DNA of 64,000 nucleotides from a virus. The stretch spans positions 21,311-85,310 of IMG/VR virus record IMGVR_UViG_3300035162_004467. One strand, given 5' to 3'. The notes below the pieces were generated by a model. It searched no databases. It was not told the origin of the DNA and saw nothing but the letters and a program-made list of their open reading frames with translations. This document shows positions 56,701 through 64,000 of the stretch, one piece after another; position 1 is the first letter of the stretch, and every line of letters starts with the position of its first letter. The translations under genes were made by a program, and so were the position numbers.

Positions 56701-58665
56701 ACTTGGTTACAGGTATCTCCAGCTAGGGTAATACAGTTTAATGGCACAGGATTAGAATACAATACTAATACAGTTTGGCATGCAGGCCATTTTGCAAACA
56801 ACTCATCCAACTGGAACACAGCTTATACGCATACTTCAGCCACAAACAACCCACATAGCGTTACGAAAAGCCAAGTTGGTTTAAGCAATGTGACAAACGA
56901 GAGCAAGGCTACGATGTTCGCTAGTCCTACATTTACGGGGACCGTTAGTGGTGTAACTAAAAGTCACGTTGGCCTAGGTAGTGTCGCCAACGAGAGCAAG
57001 GCTACGATGTTTACGAACGCTGCTCTCACAGGAAATCCTACAGCAACCACACAGAGTTCTAACGAAAACAGTACTAAGATAGCGACAACCGCTTATGTTA
57101 AATCTCAAGGCTATATTACGACTGACAACAACACTTTTAGATCAGTTACAGCAGGAGGTAATACGCTAGGTTCTACCGAAACTTTGGCCTTTACTGCTGG
57201 CTCTAATGTAACCATTACAGAAAGTGCTGGAGCTGTTACAATTGCGGTTGCTTCTCACTCCCATGCTGCATCCGACATTACTTCGGGTACGTTAGCTGCC
57301 GCACGTATCCCAAGTCTTGCCACTTCTAAGATTACGTCAGGGACTTTTGCTGACGCTCGCATTCCAAGTCTTGCCACTTCTAAGATTACGTCAGGGACTT
57401 TTGCTGACGCTCGCATTCCAAGTCTTGCCACTTCTAAGATTACGTCAGGGACTTTCGCTGACGCTCGCATTGCTGGAAGCAACGTAACACAGCACCAAGC
57501 AGCCCTTTCGATTACAGAGTCACAAATCAGTAACTTTGGTAGCTATGCTACAGCAGGTGATGAAAACATCATTGATGGTGCAACAGCTATTTGGAATGCA
57601 GACGGTGATGGTGACGTATTTAATTACAATGATTCAAACCCCACACACAATGGAAAATACGTTGGTGCGGTAATCAACATTCACGGAGATGGGGCTGCTG
57701 ACAGTTCTCTTGTGAGAGCGGGTCTATTCACATCGAATTTAATGTCTACCTTGAATGGATATTATGTTGGAGCTTTACTTGGGAATGCTAATTCAACAAC
57801 GACTCAAGTAATCAATAGTTCTGGAGCATGGACTGGAAGTGTTATTTCTGCCGCAAAGCTTAGTACAGCAACTACGCAGAGTTCCAATGAAAACAGCACT
57901 AAGATAGCGACAACTGCTTATGTAAAATCTCAAGGCTACAATAACTACACTCACCCAACTCACACTGGTGATGATATTAATATTGATACTGGAGCACTCA
58001 CAGGTGCAACGGTTATTTCTGATCTTGATTTCAATGTTACAACGAATACCTTGGGCCATGTTACAGATGCCAATGGCACAGTTGCTACAAGGACACTAAC
58101 TGCGGCAAATCTTGGTATCTCAGCACCTAACGCACCAGCAAGCGCGTCAGCAGCGATTGTCGGGAATACAGTAGAGGTTACGTTTGCAGAGTCTACTACT
58201 TCGGACATTGATTCTTATCTTGTTTATAGTTCAATTGATGGAAGTGATTATGGTTTGATTTCTATTGTACCACCTGATGACTTCGCCGCTTCAATGAGCA
58301 TTATTGATAATGCATTTGATGAAACAGGCACACAAGCATATCGTGTATATGCAATAAAATATGGTATTCTATCAAGTGCTACTACAGCGAGTATTGCTTA
58401 TGCAGTTTCTTCTGCTGAACCTACAACAATGAGTGTAGTAAACCTTAACAATGCATACTATGTACAATGGAATCCACCAAGTTCTAATGCAAGATTTGTT
58501 ACAGCATATAATGTTTATAAACACGAGCATGCAACACAAGGCAGCTTAAGTAGGAGTTCAGCATCATTACTTTATTCTGGAATGAATACTAACTTTATGT
58601 ATCAGATTAGCGGGACTAATAATAGCAACTTCCACCAATTCTGGGTAGAGACAACAATAGCATAA
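50740..58665 (+). CDS. Giant tail fibre protein (2641 aa), modular
   Basis: A 2641-residue fibre, the longest gene in the window. The N-terminus has fibre-attachment-like strands. Modules include the GTTTTINSTTVQVDD type (~590), repeated A-S-A-Y-L-D-x-D-T-A-H-L blocks, a DLSSYATQSYVGTQI module and several copies of the T-N-N-P-H-S-V-T-K/N-E-S-K-A-T-M-F repeat, near 1090, 1805 and 2030. A 54-bp tandem repeat encodes DARIPSLATSKITSGTFA three times near 2190-2245. Two fibronectin-type-III-like domains form the C-terminal ~200 residues. No S74 peptidase or other chaperone domain is visible. It probably forms a long side or central fibre for host binding. Confidence 0.85.
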   Translation: MSEYFVGTTGVNSQTTFESLTTSEVLDDLQLNTTDSPTFADVTANAFYGDGSNLTGLSSSTDNTKLPLAGGTLSGDLTINGDVTLGGTAKKLIVPYKRVVNLPAIGTKMRILTLSDSTFIKVFIISSENGYVEPIELDIHYKSSSVGSPVIHRVNNYTWHAHSNDIAFSSDSNGHVYMEKLSHTTGRTVRVHIIEQYQGSASLLDGSTTTTANTGSDESNIGKFGTITAGTWNGGVIASAYLDTDTAHLTGTQTFTGAKTFGNITSSGGYKANIAESSDADNITSNNIKYGYLANAASNKPVSGNSQYASVGNITLTHYDAAANDDFYIRAKAYNGDTSWAKVFTDQNSSGITTVGTITSGGWNGSVIASAYLDSDTAHLSNDQIFSGAKTFSSASKFASLWSSSTIESNSFYAQNSTDGFAFGVGTGVSTWFSWDNNAGLKRAIDVWNDGSKILLGNDGHDVEVSNDLLVSQYMYHTGDTDTFIRFQTNDINLTAAGQNMLRVDGNSAQKTVVVNEVGIDVDFRVEGSGEANALFVRGSDGNVGIGDATPSYKLDVSGTLRTTSAAYFNNDIIVSNNAIISGNLTVNGTTTTINSTTVQVDDKNIELGTVATPTVTTADGGGITLLAGSNEVDHKTIKWINSTDAWTFSERVSIPVGSAASPSLTFAGDTDTGIYRFESSGADFLGITTGGVKRAQFSGAGIFSSANVYTADTSEFRNYGGTWKATTGLTGNGFQFVNSVDGTALTISSTGDTVASGTVKASSYFLGSSTEISLATTGAGSVFLRPNGQSTSGQMQLASTGNATFAGNVSAPNLIASTAVYSGGIVYGGNTLNLKKSNGTSYVDFDTNLNATFAGTITSANILPISDAAYTIGGGSSSLRWNYLYLNNTLSITDGNINAGTTFDFNQGANFLGNVSIAEKLIHTGDTNTYIQFPATNDKIVFATNGSDVLTLDASNTATFAGNVEIAYNGIALDIENSSLNGSDTGIRIRGARNGQNYATNSITSYILLSNYDDNTTPNSYDLVKIGAGMYDASDDTGYLRFETNNGTALTKAFDIDKNQDAKFYGDVDSDGDITASNLNVSNWNTAHTHTSATNNPHSVTKTQVGLGNATNESKATMFASPTFTGTVGGVTKAHVGLGSVTNESKATMFASPTFTGTVSGVTKGHVGLGSVANESKATMFTNAALTGNPTATTQSSNENSTKIATTSYVKAQGYITSANGGNAGTLDGYDSTQFLRSDANDTMAGTLTFSGASSHIALQMDHVVFKRFDVTVNEGVTNSTTAYLLLCRNAPYNDVNGTVTMDRTSGLRHACSVDIVVSAGTGTNPAGTCRSIGTAGGSSPSYELVTLTYSSNSFIALKITNPDAYYETSGHYFTGRLATSDTTNAMQMIAPASVSSVSGFSSNPSHQIDGYSIFHDGYHPNADILTTTRNIALSGDVTGNVNFNGSADVSIATALAVNSVGSSEIGPDEVGASEIAANAVGASELNVSGNGTATQYLRSDGDGTFTWFTPPDTNTTYDLSSYATQSYVGTQITNLIDSSPAALNTLNELAFALGDDANFSTTITNSIATKAPLATTLSGYGITNGINSTEPNEPFNPFGGQKFHDGVLTNALVGRHDRFVVTIDGTTEAGASWKLSNQNFEEYNQNRLFGTSAGETKVFNINVQSLATGSVNSSGIVYSSGFFDINFYSSPFPASWSARCKKSDGTWTTVSSLTKIGNSKLRGVIPFGNYLTDIEFTLVARTSAPFVTGNITYGISEFELFFSRMAASQGGNISSIGGYLGGTITTASGTTSTDWNTAFTHTSVTNNPHSVTKSQVGLSNVTNESKATMFASPTFTGTVSGVTKSHVGLGSVANESKATMFTNAALTGNPTATTQSSNENSTKIATTEYVKSQSYLTASSTQSKYLRSDANDTSTGSAAFGIGGIDPDSHTSFAGGFGNINDGGGWGARGLFIHGGGTGDAAAIGHNGTKLYFGIQNGSATNSMDTWLQVSPARVIQFNGTGLEYNTNTVWHAGHFANNSSNWNTAYTHTSATNNPHSVTKSQVGLSNVTNESKATMFASPTFTGTVSGVTKSHVGLGSVANESKATMFTNAALTGNPTATTQSSNENSTKIATTAYVKSQGYITTDNNTFRSVTAGGNTLGSTETLAFTAGSNVTITESAGAVTIAVASHSHAASDITSGTLAAARIPSLATSKITSGTFADARIPSLATSKITSGTFADARIPSLATSKITSGTFADARIAGSNVTQHQAALSITESQISNFGSYATAGDENIIDGATAIWNADGDGDVFNYNDSNPTHNGKYVGAVINIHGDGAADSSLVRAGLFTSNLMSTLNGYYVGALLGNANSTTTQVINSSGAWTGSVISAAKLSTATTQSSNENSTKIATTAYVKSQGYNNYTHPTHTGDDINIDTGALTGATVISDLDFNVTTNTLGHVTDANGTVATRTLTAANLGISAPNAPASASAAIVGNTVEVTFAESTTSDIDSYLVYSSIDGSDYGLISIVPPDDFAASMSIIDNAFDETGTQAYRVYAIKYGILSSATTASIAYAVSSAEPTTMSVVNLNNAYYVQWNPPSSNARFVTAYNVYKHEHATQGSLSRSSASLLYSGMNTNFMYQISGTNNSNFHQFWVETTIA
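54003..54390 (+). repeat. Fibre DNA repeat, copy 1 (expanded)
   Basis: First copy of a ~280-bp near-identical DNA repeat shared by 56143-56420, 56826-57113 and 61386-61680. This copy is longer because the N-E-S-K-A-T-M-F unit occurs three times. Codons are also conserved between copies, which points to recent duplication or gene conversion. Confidence 0.85.
56143..56420 (+). repeat. Fibre DNA repeat, copy 2
   Basis: Second copy of the ~280-bp repeat, almost identical in sequence to copies at 56826 and 61386, including synonymous positions. Confidence 0.85.
56826..57113 (+). repeat. Fibre DNA repeat, copy 3
   Basis: Third copy. It lies 683 bp after copy 2 with a different cassette between them. 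A shortened copy (3' end only) is at 57862-57936. Confidence 0.85.
57310..57471 (+). repeat. 54-bp in-frame tandem repeat, three copies
   Basis: Copies 57310-57363, 57364-57417 and 57418-57471 are almost identical and encode PSLATSKITSGTFADARI per unit. The unit is 18 codons, so changes in copy number keep the frame and alter fibre length. Confidence 0.93.
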
Positions 58666-58666
58666 G

Positions 58667-58825
58667 ATGGAAGAAGGTTTAGAATATTGGCAGTGGATCG
58701 TGGATCAGAGGACAGAGGACTTAAATCTTGAAATAGAGAGAGATGAAGATGATGTGCTTATTCGTCTATTAGTAGAGGAAAAGGATATCGCTCAACAAAA
58801 AGTAGATGAATTAACCGATGAGTAA
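58667..58825 (+). CDS. Small acidic protein after the giant fibre
   Basis: A 52-residue acidic protein (16 Asp/Glu in the last 35 residues), with MEEGLEYWQWIVDQRTEDLN at the start. ATG is one base after the fibre stop and the TAA overlaps the next gene start by 8 nt. It is likely helical. Coupling with fibre genes suggests a fibre assembly factor, but this is not shown by sequence. Confidence 0.5.
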   Translation: MEEGLEYWQWIVDQRTEDLNLEIERDEDDVLIRLLVEEKDIAQQKVDELTDE

Positions 58826-60566
58826 ACTAACAAAAGGTGACATTACGAGATCTAATATTATATCTCATAGTGGGGCAATTATCACTGATTCTAGTGACAA
58901 TTCAGGTTTCGCGATATTCCCTCAATTTAAAGGAGGGTTATCTAATTCTGTTGTACGCAGCGGATCTGGGGATTACGATGGGGGGGATAGAGTTATTAGT
59001 TTCCCTAACGGCTATGAGGTAGATGGTGACCTTTTGTTCACTGTAGGTTGGGGTGATGGATTTGGTGTGAGGCGTTTGAATAATGATGGGTCAATGACCA
59101 GAATATTTCAAGATTCTAACTTTTTATGGCGTGATACAGGAAGCACATATAATCATTTGAATGGAGTAGCAATCGATACGACTAATAAATTAGGCGTTGT
59201 AATGACTTACAATGTAGATGGATATACTACTTTTGATTATAGTGGTTGCGTAAATGGTGGGACTACTTTTGTAAAAGATGCTAGACCTACACACTCTAAT
59301 CCACAAAGATTTATTGGTGGGGCAGGTGACAGTGGTTTGAATATATCTAGTCACGGTGTCTATTACACCAGTGGCATAGTCGCGGCGGGGGAGTGGATAT
59401 ATGTTGGAGAGTATGATGCTCGTCATTATAGAAGAGCAGTTCGTCGCAATCTTAATACTGGAGTTGAAGAAGTAATTGGTAACAGTTCAGGAACTGGAGA
59501 TTTATATAGTGGCAGTGCTACGATTGACCGCAATGGTTATCGATACACAGTATGTTATGATGAAGTGAACGACAGAGTGTTTTACTTTTCTTATTCGGGA
59601 GCAGCAAGTTTTATTGTCGTTCTTGACGCAAGCACATCTTCTCCAGAATTATTGTGGTGTGACATGGGGGATACGGGGCAAGGAACAGCCTCATACGATA
59701 TGGGGATGCATATACCAGATCCAATAAATGCTCCCAATAGAATGTGGATAGGACATAACAATAGGTTTAACGATATTGATATTACCCCTTGTTTTACTGG
59801 ATCAGCACCTACGATCCACGCGAATATCCCCACAATTAAGTATTTCATAACAAACCCTTTAAATCGCTTAGGGACAAAGTATCAAAAGACAAGTGGTGTT
59901 CCTATGGATAAGATTCCTTCATACCCCAATTTGGTTCAATTGAGTGCAGATAGAGGTAGGTGTGACGTTGGCGGTTGGCTTGACACAGACAACAATGTTC
60001 CTGTAGCTATTGATAATTATTCTTCAGTCACAGAAGATACCAGCAATGGTAGAGGGGGGTCACCGTATTTCGATTATGGCTGCCCTGCTGTGTTAATGGA
60101 ATCCGCTAACGGAACTAAGTATTGGGTTAAAATGGGTTATGGAGGCCACGGACATTCGTTCCAAGTTTGGGCTGAAAACACAAAACCATACGAATTAAAG
60201 GGGAGTTGGGAGGTAGTATTCGGGACATACACTTTGGCGAACAGTGCTAATATCGATCATGTTTCTTTACCACAAGGAATTTCTTTTGGTGTCCCTAGTT
60301 CAACAACGTTAACGATATACGTATCCAATAATAATGGAAGCACTTGGGAAACATACGACAAAGATTCTACTGAAACTCATGTCTTCTCTACAAGTGGGAC
60401 ACAGTTAAGGATTAGATTCTCTGCTAATGGTCAACCAGACAAAGTACCTTATTATAGTGGTAATGGAGGAGATGGTCCTCTTAAGGTTTTTTATGGTTCA
60501 CTCCACGCAGCAGCGAAAGACTCCAACATTAAATTTAAGATAAATAGAAAAAGGTTAAGACACTAA
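58818..60566 (+). CDS. Adhesin-like virion protein, beta-propeller impression
   Basis: A 582-residue protein, beta-rich with repeated Asp/Gly/Trp/Tyr turns (F-T-V-G-W-G-D-G-F, A-A-G-E-W-I-Y-V-G-E-Y-D, N-R-M-W-I-G-H-N-N-R). The spacing of these segments resembles blades of a beta-propeller, common in receptor-binding or glycan-binding virion proteins. The C-terminal ~150 residues look like a separate beta-sandwich. No catalytic motif is recognised. The neighbouring fibre genes support a virion adhesin. Confidence 0.6.
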   Translation: MSKLTKGDITRSNIISHSGAIITDSSDNSGFAIFPQFKGGLSNSVVRSGSGDYDGGDRVISFPNGYEVDGDLLFTVGWGDGFGVRRLNNDGSMTRIFQDSNFLWRDTGSTYNHLNGVAIDTTNKLGVVMTYNVDGYTTFDYSGCVNGGTTFVKDARPTHSNPQRFIGGAGDSGLNISSHGVYYTSGIVAAGEWIYVGEYDARHYRRAVRRNLNTGVEEVIGNSSGTGDLYSGSATIDRNGYRYTVCYDEVNDRVFYFSYSGAASFIVVLDASTSSPELLWCDMGDTGQGTASYDMGMHIPDPINAPNRMWIGHNNRFNDIDITPCFTGSAPTIHANIPTIKYFITNPLNRLGTKYQKTSGVPMDKIPSYPNLVQLSADRGRCDVGGWLDTDNNVPVAIDNYSSVTEDTSNGRGGSPYFDYGCPAVLMESANGTKYWVKMGYGGHGHSFQVWAENTKPYELKGSWEVVFGTYTLANSANIDHVSLPQGISFGVPSSTTLTIYVSNNNGSTWETYDKDSTETHVFSTSGTQLRIRFSANGQPDKVPYYSGNGGDGPLKVFYGSLHAAAKDSNIKFKINRKRLRH

Positions 60567-60570
60567 TATC

Positions 60571-63500
60571 ATGGCAACAGTAACTTCATCGAAAAGACAA
60601 CTAACACACACCTCTAATACTTACGAAAGTAATGGAGATGTTACTATAGGAGGGAACCTGAATATCAATGGTACTACTACGACCATTGATACAGCAAACC
60701 TATTAGTTGAGGACAAGAATATTATTATAGGTGATGTATCATCTCCTACTGATGTCACAGCAGATTTTGGTGGTATTACATTGAAAGGAGCGACTGATAA
60801 GACGATTAATTGGGTTAACTCTACTAATGCTTGGACATCTAATCAGATTTTCTCTGCTCCTAATTTAACATTAACTAGTTTATCCAATCATAGCTCAGAA
60901 GCTACTGCGTTGGTTGTTAATGGTAGTAATGTTGTTGGTACAAGAGAGCTTGGGTCTAATGCTTTTAATAGTACTTCATTTTTAACTAGTTATACTGAAA
61001 CAGACACACTATCTACTGTAACAGGTAGAGGAAGAGCGACTAATAGTGTTGGTTCCGCAGTTTGGAGCGCGACTACACAAGGAGCAAGTCAGGGCAATAT
61101 ACACATCATGAGTATAGGCACTGACCATGCGGGTGGTGCAATCACTTTCGATGCGTCTGATTCAAATGGCGCTCAAGCGGGTATCTATGTTAAGTCTGAT
61201 GGGAATTATGGTACAAAAATGTATCTATCGACGACAGATAGTTATTCCTCAGGTTCTATATCTGCAATATCAATTGACCATCAGGGCTATGTTAACATTG
61301 TAAGGGGTAGCGATAGACTAACGGTTAATGGGAATACAGTTTGGCATGCAGGCCATTTTGCGAACAACTCATCCAACTGGAACACAGCTTATACGCATAC
61401 TTCAGCCACAAACAACCCACATAGCGTTACGAAAAGCCAAGTTGGTTTAAGCAGTGTGACAAACGAGAGCAAGGCCACGATGTTCGCTAGTCCTACATTT
61501 ACGGGGACCGTTAGTGGTGTAACTAAAAGTCACGTTGGCCTAGGTAGTGTCGCCAACGAGAGTAAGGCTACGATGTTTACGAACGCTGCTCTCACAGGAA
61601 ATCCTACAGCAACTACGCAATCTTCAAATGAGAATAGTACTAAGATAGCGACAACTTCTTATGTAAAATCTCAAGGCTATATCACATCTGCTAATGGGGG
61701 TAATGCAACCACACTTGACGGTATTGATAGTTCTGCATTCTTAAGGAGTAATGCTTCTGATACTGCTTCAGGTGCTATCTCCTTTACTGGTGGTCACGGA
61801 GCGATTAACATAACTAACTCTTCGATTGTATCAAATAGAACTTCAACTTGGACAGGTAATCCGGGTACTCAAGGTAAAATACAATATCACTCAGCTAGAT
61901 GGTACATTGTAGCAGATTCAGCTTCAGATCGAATTGTACAGTTTAGAAGAGATGGCTCCGATGTATCTTATATTGCTAATAGCGGAAATTTTGTTGGGAA
62001 TGTTACAGGTAATGTTTCAGGAAGTTCAGGTTCTTGTACTGGCAATGCAGCTACAGCGACTACAGCGACTAAGTTAAACCATTACGTTAATAGAACTGAT
62101 TCAACTACCTACCCTATAACTTGGATGTCAGGGTCTCCTAGTCATGCGTATAGTTGTGCTGCGGTTACTATTACGTCAAGCGTTGGGCGAATAAACGCTA
62201 CCACGTTTAACGGAGCTTTGACAGGTAATGCAACTACAGCTACAACATTAGCAAACGCGAGAACGATTGCTGGAACGAGTTTTAATGGTTCAGCAAACAT
62301 TAGTATTAGCTATAATAATCTAACTAATAAACCTACAATCCCTTCTGCTTACTCCTTACCACTAGCTTCTTCTTCTACTAGAGGTGGCGTTAAGATTGGA
62401 TATAGTGAGAGCGGTAAGAATTACCCCGTCGAACTCTCATCTGAGAAGATGTATGTTAATGTTCCTTGGACGGACACGAATACGACTTACGATCTGTCTA
62501 GTTACGCTACGCAGTCTTACGTTGGGACGCAGATATCTAACTTAGTTGGCGGTGCGCCAGCAGCATTGGATACTCTTAACGAGTTAGCAGCTGCGCTTGG
62601 TGATGACGCGAGTTATGCTTCTTCCATAACTTCGGCACTGGCTGGAAAACAGGCAGCAGGAACATATAATACCATTATCGGAACAGATTCTGATATTAAT
62701 ACGTCTGGTTCTACTATCGTTGACAACATTTACGTTACTGATGGTGTCATCACCAGTATGGGGACTAGGGTACTAACACTCGCAAACCTTGGTTATACAG
62801 GAGCTACGAACGCTAACAACTATTCTCTGCCAAGCAATGTAGTAACCAACACTAATGCATACAACATCACTAATAGGCTGAGATTCTCAGCGAACCAGCA
62901 AAATAATTGGGATACTATCGCAACATCATCAGGCTCTCAAGGTGGTTTAGAGATATACAATACTGGATCTGGAAATGATGCTTTCATAGCTTTCCACGCA
63001 GGAGGAGATTACGCCGGATACTTCGGCTTAGACGCTGACACTAATGATTTGGCTTGGGGAGGGTGGTCAGTCGGAGCGGTTAAGCACAGAATGTTCCATG
63101 CCGGAAATAGCGCACAATATACTTCTTCGCTAAACACCAAACTGGGCGGTATCGCAACCAGTGCTAACAACTATTCGTTGCCTGCTGGATCTTCTTCTAC
63201 TAGAGGTGGTTTCAAGATTGGGTATAGTGAGAGTGGTAAGAACTACCCCGTCGAACTCTCATCTGAGAAGATGTATGTGAACGTCCCTTGGTCAGATACT
63301 AATACAAACACAACTTACTCGGCTGGGACTCACTTAGCTTTAAGCGGCACAACATTTAATCTGAACTTAGGGGCAACAGATAAAGTATTAAATATTGGTC
63401 ACAATGCTACCACCAATAATGAAGGTGAAATCATTCTTGATACTTCAAATGCTGGATCACCTCAGATTGGCTTCACAGAACACGGAGATGCAAGTTGGGC

Positions 63501-64000
63501 AATCGGTATTGATGATGGCGATAATAGCTTTAAAATTCATGGTAATGCAAACACTACCATACCTACGATTAATAATCTAACTACTCCCAAGTTTGAAGTC
63601 ACTACTGGTACAGCGGGTTACTTAAGTGGCAACAGAATCTTCGCAGACAACTACCACCCGAATGCAGACATATTAACTACATCAAGATATATTTCATTAG
63701 GTGGAGACCTTAGCGGCAGCGCGCAATTCAATGGAGGAAGCGACATTACTATTACTGCGGCTCTCACAGCTAATTCAGTTGCCGCGGCTGAAATCGCAGC
63801 TAGTGCTGTTGGAGCAAGTGAACTTAATGTTAGTGGTAATGGCACTACCGCGCAGTTTTTAAGAAGCGACGCGGATGGAACATTTACTTGGGCGACCCCA
63901 ACAGATACAAACACCAACACAACTTACTCAGGTGGCACTGGTATTACTTTAAGCGGGACTACGTTCAACCTAACTGATACAGCCGCTAAGCTATCACTAT
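60571..64000 (+). CDS. Tail fibre protein, partial (3' end outside window)
   Basis: Open from ATG 60571 to the window end, at least 1143 residues with no stop. It begins M-A-T-V-T-S-S and soon contains GNLNINGTTTTIDTANLLV, the same module as in 48723 and 50740. Further modules: the N-N-P-H-S-V-T-K repeat (61386-61680), two copies of a shaft unit of ~105 bp (62366-62470 and 63187-63291), and a DLSSYATQSYVGTQI unit also found at 55300. It is a second giant fibre homologous to 50740-58665. Confidence 0.85.
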   Translation, partial: MATVTSSKRQLTHTSNTYESNGDVTIGGNLNINGTTTTIDTANLLVEDKNIIIGDVSSPTDVTADFGGITLKGATDKTINWVNSTNAWTSNQIFSAPNLTLTSLSNHSSEATALVVNGSNVVGTRELGSNAFNSTSFLTSYTETDTLSTVTGRGRATNSVGSAVWSATTQGASQGNIHIMSIGTDHAGGAITFDASDSNGAQAGIYVKSDGNYGTKMYLSTTDSYSSGSISAISIDHQGYVNIVRGSDRLTVNGNTVWHAGHFANNSSNWNTAYTHTSATNNPHSVTKSQVGLSSVTNESKATMFASPTFTGTVSGVTKSHVGLGSVANESKATMFTNAALTGNPTATTQSSNENSTKIATTSYVKSQGYITSANGGNATTLDGIDSSAFLRSNASDTASGAISFTGGHGAINITNSSIVSNRTSTWTGNPGTQGKIQYHSARWYIVADSASDRIVQFRRDGSDVSYIANSGNFVGNVTGNVSGSSGSCTGNAATATTATKLNHYVNRTDSTTYPITWMSGSPSHAYSCAAVTITSSVGRINATTFNGALTGNATTATTLANARTIAGTSFNGSANISISYNNLTNKPTIPSAYSLPLASSSTRGGVKIGYSESGKNYPVELSSEKMYVNVPWTDTNTTYDLSSYATQSYVGTQISNLVGGAPAALDTLNELAAALGDDASYASSITSALAGKQAAGTYNTIIGTDSDINTSGSTIVDNIYVTDGVITSMGTRVLTLANLGYTGATNANNYSLPSNVVTNTNAYNITNRLRFSANQQNNWDTIATSSGSQGGLEIYNTGSGNDAFIAFHAGGDYAGYFGLDADTNDLAWGGWSVGAVKHRMFHAGNSAQYTSSLNTKLGGIATSANNYSLPAGSSSTRGGFKIGYSESGKNYPVELSSEKMYVNVPWSDTNTNTTYSAGTHLALSGTTFNLNLGATDKVLNIGHNATTNNEGEIILDTSNAGSPQIGFTEHGDASWAIGIDDGDNSFKIHGNANTTIPTINNLTTPKFEVTTGTAGYLSGNRIFADNYHPNADILTTSRYISLGGDLSGSAQFNGGSDITITAALTANSVAAAEIAASAVGASELNVSGNGTTAQFLRSDADGTFTWATPTDTNTNTTYSGGTGITLSGTTFNLTDTAAKLSL
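61386..61680 (+). repeat. Fibre DNA repeat, copy 4 (in another gene)
   Basis: Fourth copy of the ~280-bp repeat, in a different gene from copies 1-3 but with nearly the same DNA sequence. The upstream V-W-H-A-G-H-F-A-N-N-S-S-N-W segment is also shared with 56776-56815. Confidence 0.85.
62366..63291 (+). repeat. Pair of ~105-bp direct repeats in the partial fibre gene
   Basis: Units 62366-62470 and 63187-63291 share almost all bases (S-S-S-T-R-G-G-x-K-I-G-Y-S-E-S-G-K-N-Y-P-V-E). They are 821 bp apart, in frame, and flank a variable cassette. Confidence 0.8.

Noticed and set aside
57255-57482. Tandem repeats that could be read as a CRISPR array.
   Set aside because: Units are contiguous with no spacers, in frame, and encode a repeated protein segment. 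There are no Cas genes; the Cas4-like nuclease belongs to the replication operon.

Overview
The window is part of the genome of a tailed double-stranded DNA bacteriophage (Caudoviricetes). It carries a tail tube gene, a tape measure gene, tail-tip proteins, several long tail-fibre genes, a holin with a spanin-like lipoprotein, and a complete phage-coded replication cassette. The DNA is AT-rich, genes are packed with 1-4 nt ATGA/TAATG overlaps, and Shine-Dalgarno sites are mostly weak. Several small genes (43222-44961, 20049-20432, 29133-29474) look like conserved orphan genes of marine phages, so an aquatic Gram-negative host is likely. LPS-type heptose genes fit that host type. The host cannot be named from the sequence. 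I saw no integrase, tRNA, CRISPR array or insertion sequence, and the head and packaging genes lie outside the window.

Layout: (1) 1-14830, + strand: tail tube (partial), a terminator, two probable tail-assembly chaperones, a 1465-aa tape measure and five tail-tip/baseplate proteins. (2) 14825-22096, - strand: an SSB-like protein, a GT4 glycosyltransferase fused to half of a GT9 enzyme, the other half of the GT9 enzyme, a probable ssDNA-annealing protein, another GT4 enzyme, and a sigma-70-type factor. A + strand fibre-like gene (19031-20023) interrupts this block. (3) 22097-22355: a divergent control region with a sigma-70-like promoter, 13-bp iteron-like repeats and an 11-bp perfect inverted repeat. 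(4) 22356-25619: class Ia ribonucleotide reductase (nrdB, nrdA), a small acidic ORF and Hsp20. (5) 25680-31206: a sugar cassette of GT2, two FkbM-type methyltransferases, two GT9-like enzymes, a DUF5672-like enzyme and GDP-mannose 4,6-dehydratase. (6) 31216-43188: zinc-ribbon protein, RecA/UvsX, PD-(D/E)XK nuclease, DnaB helicase, DnaG-like primase, RecB/Cas4-like nuclease, a DNA polymerase III split into PHP, exonuclease and polymerase genes, and a ClpA-like AAA+ protein. (7) 43222-46543: small conserved phage genes, an HldD-like heptose epimerase and the lysis genes. (8) 46566-64000: a baseplate-like protein and a series of fibre genes, including one of 2641 codons and one that runs off the end.

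The most notable points are the three-gene DNA polymerase III with the proofreading exonuclease gene placed exactly at the PHP/palm junction, the ClpA-like unfoldase coupled to the polymerase, and a phage sigma factor that may recognise a recurrent GTGTAAY element just upstream of many + strand genes. Also notable are a nuclease-like motif set inside the tape measure protein, and heptose chemistry (HldD plus four GT9-type genes or gene halves) partly embedded in the recombination operon. Family assignments come from motif recognition by eye; no database search or structure prediction was run.
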